Of a stretch of 55,540 nucleotides of DNA, positions 24,448 to 32,817 are shown in pieces (positions within the stretch are counted from its first letter, which is position 1; every line of letters begins with the position of its first letter). A program made the position numbers and the translations under genes. Under the pieces are notes generated by a model. It had not been told where the DNA came from and did not search any database. It saw only the letters and a list, made by a program, of their open reading frames with translations. Source of the DNA: Lachnospiraceae bacterium (GTDB lineage: Bacteria; Bacillota; Clostridia; Lachnospirales; Lachnospiraceae); assembly GCA_022774705.1 (NCBI GenBank), contig JALFLM010000029.1, positions 1 to 55,540 on the forward strand. Reading direction: 5' to 3'.

Positions 24448-25108
24448 TGAATTGCTGAAACAGGCACTGGAAGAAGTAATGATCAGGGAACTGGATTCCA
24501 TGCCGGGTGAATCTGAACTGCAAAAAAGATACCGTTTCAGCGAGGATTTTGAAGGAAAGATGGATCTTCTTATCAGAGCAACGAACAGACGCTATGTAAC
24601 AATTGGAAGGTACACAATCCGAAAGGTAATGCTGGCTGCATTGCTTGCAGTCCTGTTTCTGACAGGGTGTATCGGAATCAAACCGATCAGAGAAGCGGTC
24701 ATCCATTTTCTGGTAAAAGAGAACAGTGATAATTCAGATATTGTTTTTCTGTACCATGATGAACGGAAAGATGCTGGATTTGTGATACATGAGCCTGATG
24801 TACCGGACGGATATGTGATACGGTCTGAGTATAGAGATGAAGGCTATTATGAAGTGAATTATTCAGGTTCAGATCATGAGACCTTAACTTACATTCAGAT
24901 GATTCCGGATGGAACAAACATAAATGTTGACACGGAAGACATATCCCTGAATCACATAGAAATACATGGATATGAAGGACGGCAGTATTCCAAAGAAGGT
25001 ACGAACAATATCTTCTGGACAGATGAAAACTGTTTTTACAGTCTGTCCGGAACATGTGAAATGTCTGTTCTTGAAAAAATGGCAGAAGAATTAATGGAGA
25101 AAAAATAA
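24440..25108 (+). CDS. Membrane anti-sigma-like protein (DUF4367-like)
   Basis: A 222-residue protein encoded with the ECF sigma factor. Residues 1-50 are a charged cytoplasmic region that could hold the sigma factor. A transmembrane helix lies at about 58-80 (VMLAALLAVLFLTGCIGI). An outer beta-rich domain (about 100-222) resembles DUF4367, with the typical VPDGYVI and the ending FYSLSGTCEMSVLEKMAEEL. It probably releases the sigma factor when the outer domain senses a stress at the surface. The sequence LTGC looks like a lipobox but sits after a cytoplasmic domain, so lipidation is unlikely. Confidence 0.8.
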   Translation: MNDELLKQALEEVMIRELDSMPGESELQKRYRFSEDFEGKMDLLIRATNRRYVTIGRYTIRKVMLAALLAVLFLTGCIGIKPIREAVIHFLVKENSDNSDIVFLYHDERKDAGFVIHEPDVPDGYVIRSEYRDEGYYEVNYSGSDHETLTYIQMIPDGTNINVDTEDISLNHIEIHGYEGRQYSKEGTNNIFWTDENCFYSLSGTCEMSVLEKMAEELMEKK

Positions 25109-25256
25109 AAAAATTTCAAAATCTGTCCCCAAATCACCATCATTTGAGTTTTATATATGTAACGAAAATATAAAACGAAGGGTGGTGATTTTTATGTGGT
25201 TGAAAAAGTTTGTGGTATGTTTTCTGGCAGCAGCTTTACTGAAGTAATGGCGGCTG
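25071..25256 (+). repeat. Duplicated segment, copy A (copy B at 27589-27788)
   Basis: From the end of the anti-sigma gene (TTGAAAAAATGGCAGAAG) to AGTAATGGCGGCTG, this sequence matches 27589-27788 with few changes. Copy A has lost 16 bp within the signal-peptide coding sequence. A stem (25131-25141 with 25181-25191) covers part of the ribosome binding site here, as in copy B. Confidence 0.88.
25194..25247 (+). pseudogene. Broken copy of the secreted protein gene at 27711
   Basis: The frame begins MWLKKFVVCFLAAALL like the intact gene at 27711, but a 16-bp deletion shifts it into a stop after 17 codons. The remaining sequence to 25338 no longer matches. Confidence 0.75.
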
Positions 25257-25273
25257 TATAATGGTACTGTAAT

Positions 25274-25302
25274 TTAAGACACTTTTCGAGACATTTTATA
25301 AT
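25274..25302 (+). promoter_or_regulatory. Sigma-A-type promoter of the CHAP hydrolase gene
   Basis: TTAAGA (25274-25279) and TATAAT (25297-25302) are separated by 17 bp and lie 37 bp before the ATG at 25339. Confidence 0.65.
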
Positions 25303-25338
25303 GAATCTGATATACTACTATTTTGAGAGGTTAATAAA

Positions 25339-26370
25339 ATGTGTAAAAAAAAATTTGTGAAATTTATGTGTTTAATTTTCCTACTGGAATTATTTGTAAT
25401 ACCTATCAATGCTATGGCGAAAACGTCAGATGAAACAGACTATATTACATTACTTATCCAAAAATATATGTCTTTCAGATACAATTTGACAGATGAAGTT
25501 GCAGAAGAATGGAAAGGCATTAGTGTTGAGGGAATATTTAATGATGAATTACGTCGTGTAGAATTGATAGAAACTCATGGAATCGTTAATATTAATTCAT
25601 CATACGATATTGTAAATGTTGAGTTTTCTGATCCTTTTATAGAAGTAAGAATTTTGGAGTCTGTTTATTATGATGATAGTGTTCCAAAAGAAATAATTCA
25701 CGAAATTACAATTATGTGTGATAATAATCATGATTATATTATACTTTCAGATAGTTATAGAGAGGATTATATTGATTTTATATCATGTTCCTATATTGAG
25801 GAAAAAAAACAGGATGAACTCAATGCAATTGCTTCTACTTCTTGTATCTTATATATAGCAGGACAAGAAATTGGATATGCAGAAACTGGTGATAATATAA
25901 CAAAATATGGTGAATGGTATGGACTTAATGGACAACCGTGGTGTCATATGTTTGTTTCGTGGTGTGCAAATAAGGCAAAGATAAGCACGTCAATAATACC
26001 TAAAACAGCAAGTTGTGATACAGGAATGAATACTTTTAAAAATTGGGGTAGATTCAAATATAGTAAGGCTAACGGCGGAAGTTATACTCCCAAAATAGGG
26101 GATATTATTTATTTTGGAACAAAATCAGATTCAACTCATGTAGGCATTATTTCTATGGTATCTGGTAGTAATATTACTACGATTGAAGGAAATGCTAATA
26201 ACCAAGTTCGAAAAAAAACGTATACTCTTACAAATTCTTCAATTGTTGGTTATGGTACACCAAAGTATGCTACGTCGCAACATAGTTTCAGTACATATGG
26301 TACAAAATTTAAATGTTCAAATTGTGGTATAATAGTGTCTCAAATACCGAGCGTTTCTTCAATAGAATGA
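25339..26370 (+). CDS. Secreted CHAP-domain peptidoglycan hydrolase
   Basis: A 343-residue exported protein. The signal peptide spans residues 1-27 (ending INAMAK). Residues 28-160 form an unassigned alpha/beta region. A CHAP cysteine amidase/endopeptidase domain covers about 165-320: GQPWCHMFVSWCANKA contains catalytic Cys202, STHVGII contains His267, and IEGNANN is the third conserved block. The tail has a CSNC knuckle (FKCSNCGII) that may bind zinc or be a relic. The domain would cleave peptide bonds in cell-wall peptidoglycan. The gene is AT-rich and is followed by a lipoprotein gene at 26394. A sigma-A promoter lies at 25274-25302. Confidence 0.88.
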   Translation: MCKKKFVKFMCLIFLLELFVIPINAMAKTSDETDYITLLIQKYMSFRYNLTDEVAEEWKGISVEGIFNDELRRVELIETHGIVNINSSYDIVNVEFSDPFIEVRILESVYYDDSVPKEIIHEITIMCDNNHDYIILSDSYREDYIDFISCSYIEEKKQDELNAIASTSCILYIAGQEIGYAETGDNITKYGEWYGLNGQPWCHMFVSWCANKAKISTSIIPKTASCDTGMNTFKNWGRFKYSKANGGSYTPKIGDIIYFGTKSDSTHVGIISMVSGSNITTIEGNANNQVRKKTYTLTNSSIVGYGTPKYATSQHSFSTYGTKFKCSNCGIIVSQIPSVSSIE

Positions 26371-26393
26371 TAATTAATAAGGCGGTAGCATTT

Positions 26394-27053
26394 ATGTGGA
26401 AAAAATATTTGACTATTTTGTTTGTATTTTGTTTCCTTTTAACCGGATGTGAAAAACGTGATGAAAACACAGAAAATATGGATCAGAGCTTTATGGAAAA
26501 AATTATAAATAAAACCGATTCGGATACTTTGGATAAACCAAAAGATAATCTGCTGCCAGAAGATTTTTTCAATAGTGAAGGTTTTGAAGATAAAGACTTT
26601 GCGAATTTTTGTTTGAGTTCTATTTATGATTCTCCGAAAAATGTTGATTTGGAAGAACTTTTCTACAACGGTTTTGGCTTGGAGATAGACGCGTCAGACA
26701 GAAATTTTATTGAAAAACAAAAAGTGGATATGGATTTTGATATCATCAAACTTCCTGCCACTGAAATGGACAGAATTTTGAAAAAATATTTCGGAATCAC
26801 ATTGGAAGAATCAAATTGGGTTGGTATACAAAATTTTTACCATAATACAGACGAAAACATTTACTATTTAGTACATAGTGACAGTCACCAATGGTGTATA
26901 AATGTATTGGATCAGTATATAGATGAAGAAGGAAATATAAATATGATTTATTCAAAATTGGGTGGCAATGAAAGATATAGGGCTGTTGTAAAAAAAGAAG
27001 GAGAGAATTATATATTCCATTCAAATCAATTGTATACTGCGTCAATTCAATAA
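26394..27053 (+). CDS. Putative lipoprotein
   Basis: A 219-residue protein with a lipoprotein signal, MWKKYLTILFVFCFLLTGCEK; the Cys at about residue 19 would be lipidated. The mature part begins with an acidic linker, then a globular domain of unknown family with an ending rich in Tyr and Asn (GNERYRAVVKKEGENYIFHS). The ATG at 26394 is chosen because the earlier in-frame start lies inside the CHAP gene. It is 23 bp downstream of the CHAP gene and probably co-transcribed. It may tether or moderate the hydrolase at the surface, by position only. Confidence 0.78.
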   Translation: MWKKYLTILFVFCFLLTGCEKRDENTENMDQSFMEKIINKTDSDTLDKPKDNLLPEDFFNSEGFEDKDFANFCLSSIYDSPKNVDLEELFYNGFGLEIDASDRNFIEKQKVDMDFDIIKLPATEMDRILKKYFGITLEESNWVGIQNFYHNTDENIYYLVHSDSHQWCINVLDQYIDEEGNINMIYSKLGGNERYRAVVKKEGENYIFHSNQLYTASIQ

Positions 27054-27128
27054 TTCTAGTTATTTTGATATTTGTAATGATTTTAGGTGAGATGAGTGTT
27101 ACTATTCACTTGTTAGCTTAAACATAAG

Positions 27129-27180
27129 AAACCGATGGTGTAGCCTCACTATATATCAGCCGGAAGCCATCGGTTTTCTT
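27129..27180 (+). terminator. Rho-independent terminator
   Basis: AAACCGATGG (27129-27138) pairs perfectly with CCATCGGTTT (27167-27176), followed by TCTT. The 28-base loop is longer than usual. Confidence 0.7.
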
Positions 27181-27217
27181 TATCAGATTATCCCGACACT
27201 CTGTCAGAGATGGAATC

Positions 27218-27535
27218 ATGGAGTCATCGAATCAAACATTTGAAGATATTTGTTTTTTTGACAATAATAAAAAGCTGATTATGGGAACAGTAACCCATGA
27301 ATATATTTCTCATGCATTTCCCGTTGATTCCTGTTTTGAGGAAAAAATATTATCGTTCGGAAATTGGATATATAGAAGCTCAGCGGATGTGCTACTCCGT
27401 TACAAGGCTATGATTACCGAATTCTGCGGCAGGGGCGATGAGGTTCGCATGCATCTGCATATTTTTCCTGGATTTATGTCTGTCTACACGGGAGGAGGAC
27501 GGCTGAGGGTTTACGAGGGTTTCCGCTGGTTCTGA
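27218..27535 (+). CDS. Doubtful ORF, possible gene fragment
   Basis: A 105-codon frame without a good ribosome binding site (sequence before the ATG is CAGAGATGGAATC). The product FEDICFFDNNKKLIMGTVTH onwards shows no recognised domain, and the end is Gly/Arg-rich in a way often seen in antisense frames. It lies directly before a composite duplicated segment, so it may be part of the same rearrangement. Confidence 0.3.
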   Translation: MESSNQTFEDICFFDNNKKLIMGTVTHEYISHAFPVDSCFEEKILSFGNWIYRSSADVLLRYKAMITEFCGRGDEVRMHLHIFPGFMSVYTGGGRLRVYEGFRWF

Positions 27536-27555
27536 GCTTCAAGACACCGGAAGTT

Positions 27556-27788
27556 ATAGCGAAGATGTTGAGACTTCCGAAAGAAACCTTGAAAAATGGC
27601 AGAAGAATTAATGGAGAAAAAATAAAAAAATTTCAAAATATGTCCCCAAATCACCATCATTTGAGTTTTATATATGTAACGAAAATATAAAACGAAGGGT
27701 GGTGATTTTTATGTGGTTGAAAAAGTTACTGGTATGTTTTCTGGCAGCAGTTTTACTGATTTCTTCGCCAACATCAGTAATGGCGGCT
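27556..27788 (+). repeat. Composite duplication: sigma fragment joined to copy B
   Basis: 27556-27588 repeats 24337-24369 from the ECF sigma gene. It is joined directly to 27589-27788, which repeats 25071-25256 (end of the anti-sigma gene plus leader of the secreted protein). About 0.7 kb of sigma/anti-sigma sequence is missing between them. The arrangement records a tandem duplication followed by an internal deletion. Confidence 0.85.
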
Positions 27789-28133
27789 GACAACAATGAA
27801 TCAGCGGTATCTCCTTGTAATCTGTATACCAATCAGGTGATAACAAAATTTACAATCAGTTCTGCCGGAACAGCGAATCTTCTAACCAGAGTAAGTGGAT
27901 ACGAGTCTCTGACAACCAGAGTATCTGTATACGTATATCTGCAGAAGTATCAAAATGGAACCTGGAAAACCATTAACAGCTGGTCACAGGCAACATCTGC
28001 ATCAAGCCTGACACTTACAAAAAGCGTTGCAGTGGAAAAAGGATATCGATACAGAATGAAAGTATCAAGTTATGTTTATTCAGGCAGTGATTCGGAAAAT
28101 ATTGTGAAGTATAGTGTTGAAGCAAAATATTGA
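27711..28133 (+). CDS. Small secreted beta-rich protein
   Basis: A 140-residue protein. The signal peptide is MWLKKLLVCFLAAVLLISSP with a cleavage site near VMAAD (residue 27). The mature part alternates polar and hydrophobic residues (TTRVSVYVYLQKYQNGTWKT), predicting an immunoglobulin-like or jelly-roll beta fold; many small Clostridia proteins of this shape are secreted. Start: AAGGGTGGTGATTTTTATG. The ribosome binding site lies in a predicted hairpin (27648-27658 with 27698-27708). A broken copy is present at 25194. Function unknown. Confidence 0.8.
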   Translation: MWLKKLLVCFLAAVLLISSPTSVMAADNNESAVSPCNLYTNQVITKFTISSAGTANLLTRVSGYESLTTRVSVYVYLQKYQNGTWKTINSWSQATSASSLTLTKSVAVEKGYRYRMKVSSYVYSGSDSENIVKYSVEAKY

Positions 28134-28272
28134 TTTTTCCGGGGACAATTAGCAAGCAGAACAGTTTTCTTTGTACGGAACATCTTGGGATGTTATAAGA
28201 CTGTGGATTGAGGCGAGCATATTGATTCACGGATGTCTATTGATGTCTTTCGCAGAAGGGCGGATTATAAAA

Positions 28273-28428
28273 ATGAAAGATTATCAGAACCTTATCGCAG
28301 GAATTTTAATATCACTTTCAATAGTGATAGCAGCTTACATTATAGCGGGGGCAATTGAGACAGGCTGCAATTATATAGGTGCTAGAATAATAAATCTGGG
28401 AGATTTTATTATGTCAAGCTTTAATTGA
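28273..28428 (+). CDS. Small single-pass membrane peptide
   Basis: A 51-residue product beginning MKDYQNLIAGILISLSIVIA with one long hydrophobic segment to about residue 28, then ETGCNYIGARIINLGDFIMS. A longer frame is open from 28171, but AGAAGGG sits upstream of the ATG at 28273. No family recognised. Candidates include a leader, a small channel partner or a toxin-like peptide. Confidence 0.5.
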   Translation: MKDYQNLIAGILISLSIVIAAYIIAGAIETGCNYIGARIINLGDFIMSSFN

Positions 28429-28605
28429 CAGGTTCAAAATTTTTAATGATACATTTCAGATTCAAAAAGTGGTGCACCTATAGTAATGAGGTGATTCCAA
28501 TGAATACAGTAAAATCTATTTGACTCTGAACAATCACAAATATAATACGAGTAGTATCAGAAACTCACTAAGTATTTAGCCTGAGCACGATTTTTTGTTG
28601 AGGGT

Positions 28606-29623
28606 TTAGTTCAGTTCATCTGCAGGAAACTGCCAGACAGAAAAAACGACATGCGAAAAAAAGCCTGCCATAAAGGATTTTTGATAAACTGGATATAGAT
28701 GATATTTGGATCTTGTGCCTGTTTTACAGGAGTCCGGTTCTGTATCTGGCATCCAGATGGATGCATATACCGATAATATTTTCCGGTACTGTTCGGAATC
28801 CCGGGGAATGCGGGGCTGGAAATGCAGGTCTCCATGGTTTTTTATATAAACGGTACGGCCATAGCTTCCGGGCGAACATGTTTCTTCATATGGGCAGGAA
28901 GCAATCCGCCCGCATTTTAAGGGGCAGCGGTATTTATGGGCATCCTTTACAGGATCATTGCCCCAGGGACACATTTTGTGCCCGGCCTTGCACAGGGGAT
29001 GTCCCTGTTTATCAGAGGTAACGCCGTCAGGGGCGTTTTCCGATGATTTTGCCCTGCCGTTGATATCGATCAGGGCGTTGATATCCCAGTGTTCCAGAAG
29101 TTCATAGATTATCGCTGTCCCATCCCCATCCGGCATTGGGGTCAGAATAATGCCGGTCGCAGTCGTGGCGGTAAGGACAGGAAATGCTGCAGGAAGAAAG
29201 ATGTTTCCCATAAGGAGAAGAATGGGAGATGACTGCTGTGCCGTCCCCTGAAAGGGTGAGGCCGTCAGGGCTGATCAGTCCATGATCCATGGAAGGAAGG
29301 ACAGCAAGGGAAATGGAATTGGGAAGGACATCGCGAACCCATGAGGTGAGGCTGGTTCTGGCGGGAGTTTTGTTGAAGAGCAGTACAAAAAGGATAAGGG
29401 AACGCAGGATCTGCACCTGGTTTTTTGCGGGTCTGCCGGTACCGGAATAAAACTGAGCAATATAATCACGGACAGGATCAAGGTTAAGAGCAAGGAGCTT
29501 CTGCTGCTCTTTGGAATAAAGGTCAAAATGATAGCGAGGGTTATTGCGGGAAAGACTGCGTCCAAAAGTATTAACAATGGTTCGATACTTATTGTGGCTC
29601 TGCCATGATTCGGGTTTGAACAT
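28606..29623 (-). pseudogene. DDE transposase with internal deletion and frameshift
   Basis: The start is at ATG 29623 (MFKPESWQSHNKYRTIVNTF) after AAGGAG. The first frame runs to a stop at 29102 and the second covers 29211-28606. The first ends YSDPNAGWGWDSDNL, the normal lead into the first catalytic block, but the second resumes much further on in the protein (ELLEHWDINALIDINGRAK). So the catalytic core between them has been deleted. Cysteine-rich CPLKCGRIASCPYEETCSPG and ending DSEQYRKIL are typical of a transposase family common in Clostridia. It cannot be active. Confidence 0.8.
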
Positions 29624-29633
29624 AAATATGTCT

Positions 29634-29684
29634 CCTTTGTCGTATGTAGGTATGTAGTGTTGAAGAGTTTCTATACGACAAAGG
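29634..29684. repeat. Inverted repeat next to the transposase start
   Basis: CCTTTGTCGTAT (29634-29645) and ATACGACAAAGG (29673-29684) are perfect inverted copies around 27 bp. They lie at the 5' side of the transposase and probably belong to the insertion sequence's end or leader. Confidence 0.65.
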
Positions 29685-29699
29685 GGCCGCACATTTCAG

Positions 29700-30154
29700 G
29701 CAGTTTGTCAAGTGTTTTTTAAAAAAGGCAGATTGTTACAGAAATGCAGAGGTGAAACTGTAAATTTTGATTTGAAAAAGTCAGGAAAATCAAGGGCTTT
29801 GAGTTTCCGGGACTATACAGATATAAAAGGGAGGTGGAAGAAGAAAGTTTGAAATCATGTAAAAATCTGTGGATAAGTAGGGGCACACAATGGCTAATAA
29901 GAGCAAAAACGGAGAAGCTTTGTTTTGTGTACTCAATTTCGCTGTTTTCGAACCTGATGCAGGGAAAATCCATACCCATGACTCATGATTTAAAGAAGCA
30001 AAAAAATGTTTAACAGTCATACTAAGAATTTATTTACCCTGTGATATTTAGAATTATTAAATTTGGTTTTAAACTAAATATTTGACAGGAGGATTGGTAG
30101 TTTGATCGATTAATTAAATATTTCATTCAAATTTAATTTAGGGAAGGACTGATT
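29700..30154. other. Non-coding gap after the IS remnant
   Basis: About 450 bp of AT-rich sequence. Minus-strand frames exist at 29719-30020 but have no ribosome binding site and improbable composition. I see no gene, RNA structure or repeat. Confidence 0.5.
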
Positions 30155-30586
30155 TTGATAGGCAGTGGTTTTATACGAAAAAATATTTATAAAAACATAT
30201 TGGCAATCTATTTTCTTACCATATGTTATATTATAATTATTATTCGACTATTGAAATTAAACAATGCATATACACTCTCCGGTGAAATATATCAGGATAT
30301 TACAACTATACTTTTTTGTATACTGATTTTTACTTTTATTATTGATATGATATATATACCAAAAAACAGAAAATCAATTGTATTGGAAATATTCCTGATT
30401 GATATGCCTTGTCTGGTGTTAATTATTTACTACTATATTGTGATATTATTTGATCATACAATCGGAGAAGAATTTGTGGTATATATGATGGCTTCTGTTC
30501 CCAGACAGTTTTTAATTAGTATTGCCAGCTGTTTATTCTGTGTTGAAATGAAACGCTTCATAGTATTTCTGAAAGACAGAGGATAA
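30155..30586 (+). CDS. Four-helix membrane protein, unknown
   Basis: A 143-residue, highly hydrophobic protein starting at TTG 30155 after GGGAAGG. Four transmembrane segments lie at about 15-33, 48-66, 75-97 and 108-128. It ends KRFIVFLKDRG. No family recognised. The AT-rich DNA groups it with the other small cargo genes around it. Immunity proteins and small membrane regulators can have this shape, but nothing here decides the role. Confidence 0.6.
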   Translation: MIGSGFIRKNIYKNILAIYFLTICYIIIIIRLLKLNNAYTLSGEIYQDITTILFCILIFTFIIDMIYIPKNRKSIVLEIFLIDMPCLVLIIYYYIVILFDHTIGEEFVVYMMASVPRQFLISIASCLFCVEMKRFIVFLKDRG

Positions 30587-30739
30587 GGGAGATTGATCCT
30601 TGAGGACAGCAATCCTCTTATTTCTCGAAGGTGTACAAATGGTTAAGGGAATAATGGATTATATTTTAAGGTATTGTTCTTTTGATTAATGTCACGGAAG
30701 TTGTTATTTCAATAATAATAGGGAAGAGGGGAAGTTATT

Positions 30740-30802
30740 ATGTTAAAAGAAAAGGTTGTAAAATGTAAGGATTATACTCTGGAATTATTAGTGTTTATAT
30801 GA
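30740..30802 (+). CDS. Possible 20-residue leader peptide
   Basis: ATG at 30740 follows a strong GAGGGGAAG site and encodes MLKEKVVKCKDYTLELLVFI, ending 17 bp before the gene at 30820. The good ribosome binding site and charged-then-hydrophobic pattern suggest a short translated leader. No known family. Confidence 0.35.
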   Translation: MLKEKVVKCKDYTLELLVFI

Positions 30803-30819
30803 TTTGTGAGGTGATGTAT

Positions 30820-31377
30820 ATGAATAACGCTAAAAGAATGCTTTCTTTTTTTATGATGATTATTTTGGTAGTAACGATTCAGGGAACAACTGTTTTTGCG
30901 AATGATTCAGTCGATGCTGTTTTGGTGCCAACAACGGATAAAATGATACAGGACTTAGACATGGCATCACAAAAGTTGGCAGATGGTACAATTAGCAGAT
31001 GTGAATATGATTCGATTTTACTGGATATTTATCAAATTAAGAATACGCGTTCAAATTTGAAAGCAGCAGTACAGTCAAACGATTATTACCCTGAAGTGCA
31101 AACCGGATATATTGACCATGAAGGTGTTGTTTATCTTTACGAGGAAGGACTAAAAAATGCCGCTACAGCAAGCGCTGCTGTTTCACTTTTGCTCAGTGCA
31201 CTTCCAGGTGCTGGATGGGGTCTTGGCGCAATTAGTGTTATTTGTGCATATGCGGGAAAATCAGCTCTCGAATCTGCAGTTAATCGAGCGTATTTTTCGG
31301 GAAAAGGTATTATTGTTTACTATCAGATTCATAAATCAATAACCAGTTTGAATAGAGTAAGGTATGTCGTTGGGTAA
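30820..31377 (+). CDS. Exported protein with a glycine-rich membrane-active segment
   Basis: A 185-residue protein. The signal peptide is MNNAKRMLSFFMMIILVVTI with cleavage near VFAND (residue 27). A helical region follows. Residues about 118-160 form a strongly hydrophobic, small-residue segment: ATASAAVSLLLSALPGAGWG continuing LGAISVICAYAGKSALESAV. Gly/Ala-rich segments of this kind occur in bacteriocins and pore-forming proteins. The following gene encodes a small two-helix membrane protein, the shape of many immunity proteins. A toxin/immunity reading is a hypothesis. Start: GAGGTGATGTATATG. Confidence 0.65.
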   Translation: MNNAKRMLSFFMMIILVVTIQGTTVFANDSVDAVLVPTTDKMIQDLDMASQKLADGTISRCEYDSILLDIYQIKNTRSNLKAAVQSNDYYPEVQTGYIDHEGVVYLYEEGLKNAATASAAVSLLLSALPGAGWGLGAISVICAYAGKSALESAVNRAYFSGKGIIVYYQIHKSITSLNRVRYVVG

Positions 31378-31384
31378 GAGAGAT

Positions 31385-31591
31385 ATGAAGAAATTTTTCA
31401 CATTCAAAACATTAAGAAATAAATATAAGATTCTGATATTTCTGATGATTCTTGCATTTATTTGCCAATGGTTTTCAGGGATTTTTGATGGAAGTTCAAT
31501 TACAACTATCTTACTTCATAACAGTGTGCTTGCTTTTGCATTCATATTAGGTACATTGATTGCAGATTGGATAGAGCTTATAAAGAAATAA
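31385..31591 (+). CDS. Small two-helix membrane protein (possible immunity partner)
   Basis: A 68-residue protein beginning MKKFFTFKTLRNKYKILIFL, with transmembrane segments at about 15-32 and 40-60. It starts 8 bp after the stop of the exported protein gene at 30820, with GAGAG as a weak ribosome binding site; a start at 31364 overlapping that gene is possible. Composition and position fit a membrane immunity or anchoring partner. No family recognised. Confidence 0.6.
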   Translation: MKKFFTFKTLRNKYKILIFLMILAFICQWFSGIFDGSSITTILLHNSVLAFAFILGTLIADWIELIKK

Positions 31592-31747
31592 GTCTTTCCC
31601 CCATCTTAAAAAAGCCTTATCTACGCCATTTTTCGATGATTAAGTGTGTATGATCATCTTTGTAAATGGTCATTCGGATTTCTAAAGAGTGAATATATAG
31701 CTTTTGAGTTTACCGAATTTATTCTTGATTGCAATTGCAGACAAATC

Positions 31748-31785
31748 AAGCTATCACCACGGAAAGCTGTGCGTGGTGATAGCTT
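31748..31785. repeat. Perfect 13-bp inverted repeat between convergent genes
   Basis: AAGCTATCACCAC (31748-31760) and GTGGTGATAGCTT (31773-31785) surround a 12-base loop. There is no T-run on either side, so it may be a transcription or RNA-processing stop of both converging units, or an operator. Confidence 0.6.
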
Positions 31786-31806
31786 AATTAATGCTGAATC
31801 ACAGAC

Positions 31807-32670
31807 TTAATTGGAGTTTTGAATTTTATACACTTCGTCACAACACAGCGGGGCAATAAGATCCTCGAAGGTCCGTATACTGGTTTCCAGCATGTGGATC
31901 ACATGCATCCACTCCATGGAAGACAGTTTCATCTTGTTTGTGATGGAATCGTTCACACTTTTTTCTTTCAGCAGCACATTGAGCATCCCGTTTTCTTTTT
32001 TGATTACCGGTGCATAGTAATTTTGTATTTCCACTTCCACAGGATAGTTCTGGCCGAAGTTCCATGTAATCCGGATTTCGTATACAAAACTTTTTCCGTC
32101 TTCCCGTTGTTTCCGAATCAGTGGTCTGAAACCTGGTTCATAAATGGTAAAGGCCGGAAGACTGGCAATGGATGTGACAGGACAGAGTTTTCCTTCTCTG
32201 TGAAGTCTGGCAGCGTCTCTGATTGCGTCCATCTGCTCCTGGTTTTTCGGGTATTTGTTCAGGTTGGACTGCAGCCATTTGTACTGCCTGTTCAGGGCAT
32301 CGGAACCATTGCCCGGATCTTCGGCCAGTACCTGTGCCGGAGTTTTTCCTTTCATGGTACCGTTTGTAAAGCGTACGGTGTATGCGGGAGAGTCCACTTC
32401 ATTTCCTTTAACTGCTTTGGGCAGCAGTTCTGCCTCCAGCTCTTTCTGATATGCAAATCCTGACCGCCGGATCAGATCCTCCATTTCACGGATGGGAATA
32501 TTCCCATTGGCAGCTTTTCTTTCTTCATTGATAATCGTTATGGTAAACCGGCTGAATTTTGAGTGAAATTTCAAAGGAGTGGTTTCTTCAGCTGGAATTT
32601 TTGACAGTTCATTGCTGATCACAAACGTCTGGCTGCGTACAATCGACAGTATTTCTTTTGGTCCTTTCAT
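31807..32670 (-). CDS. Conserved-looking element protein, unknown
   Basis: A 287-residue soluble protein with AAGGAGG before its ATG at 32670. It has no signal peptide or membrane segment. Segments such as YTVRFTNGTMKGKTPAQVLA and IREMEDLIRRSGFAYQKELE look like a globular alpha/beta fold with a beta-rich second half (FVYEIRITWNFGQNYPVEVE). The codon use resembles the backbone, not the AT-rich cargo. It is divergent from the CHC2 finger gene at 32818. No function can be assigned. Confidence 0.75.
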   Translation of the reverse strand: MKGPKEILSIVRSQTFVISNELSKIPAEETTPLKFHSKFSRFTITIINEERKAANGNIPIREMEDLIRRSGFAYQKELEAELLPKAVKGNEVDSPAYTVRFTNGTMKGKTPAQVLAEDPGNGSDALNRQYKWLQSNLNKYPKNQEQMDAIRDAARLHREGKLCPVTSIASLPAFTIYEPGFRPLIRKQREDGKSFVYEIRITWNFGQNYPVEVEIQNYYAPVIKKENGMLNVLLKEKSVNDSITNKMKLSSMEWMHVIHMLETSIRTFEDLIAPLCCDEVYKIQNSN

Positions 32671-32817
32671 GTTGTCTGTTCCTCCTTGGTAGATGATTGA
32701 GCGTTCATCTGTAATATTTGATTTTCAAAACCGGCTTTTCAAAAGAAATCCGGAAAAACTTATTTTACTGGTAAAGAAATCATGAATGAAAATTGCTTTT
32801 CGAAAGGAGGACAGGAA

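Noticed and set aside
28436-28600. Possible second agrD or peptide gene after the small membrane peptide
   Set aside because: No frame there has an N-terminal amphipathic helix, a central Cys and an acidic tail.
29719-30020. Minus-strand frames after the transposase remnant
   Set aside because: No ribosome binding site, odd composition and heavy mutual overlap.
31748-31785. Inverted repeat read as part of a CRISPR array
   Set aside because: It occurs once, with no regularly spaced copies and no cas genes.
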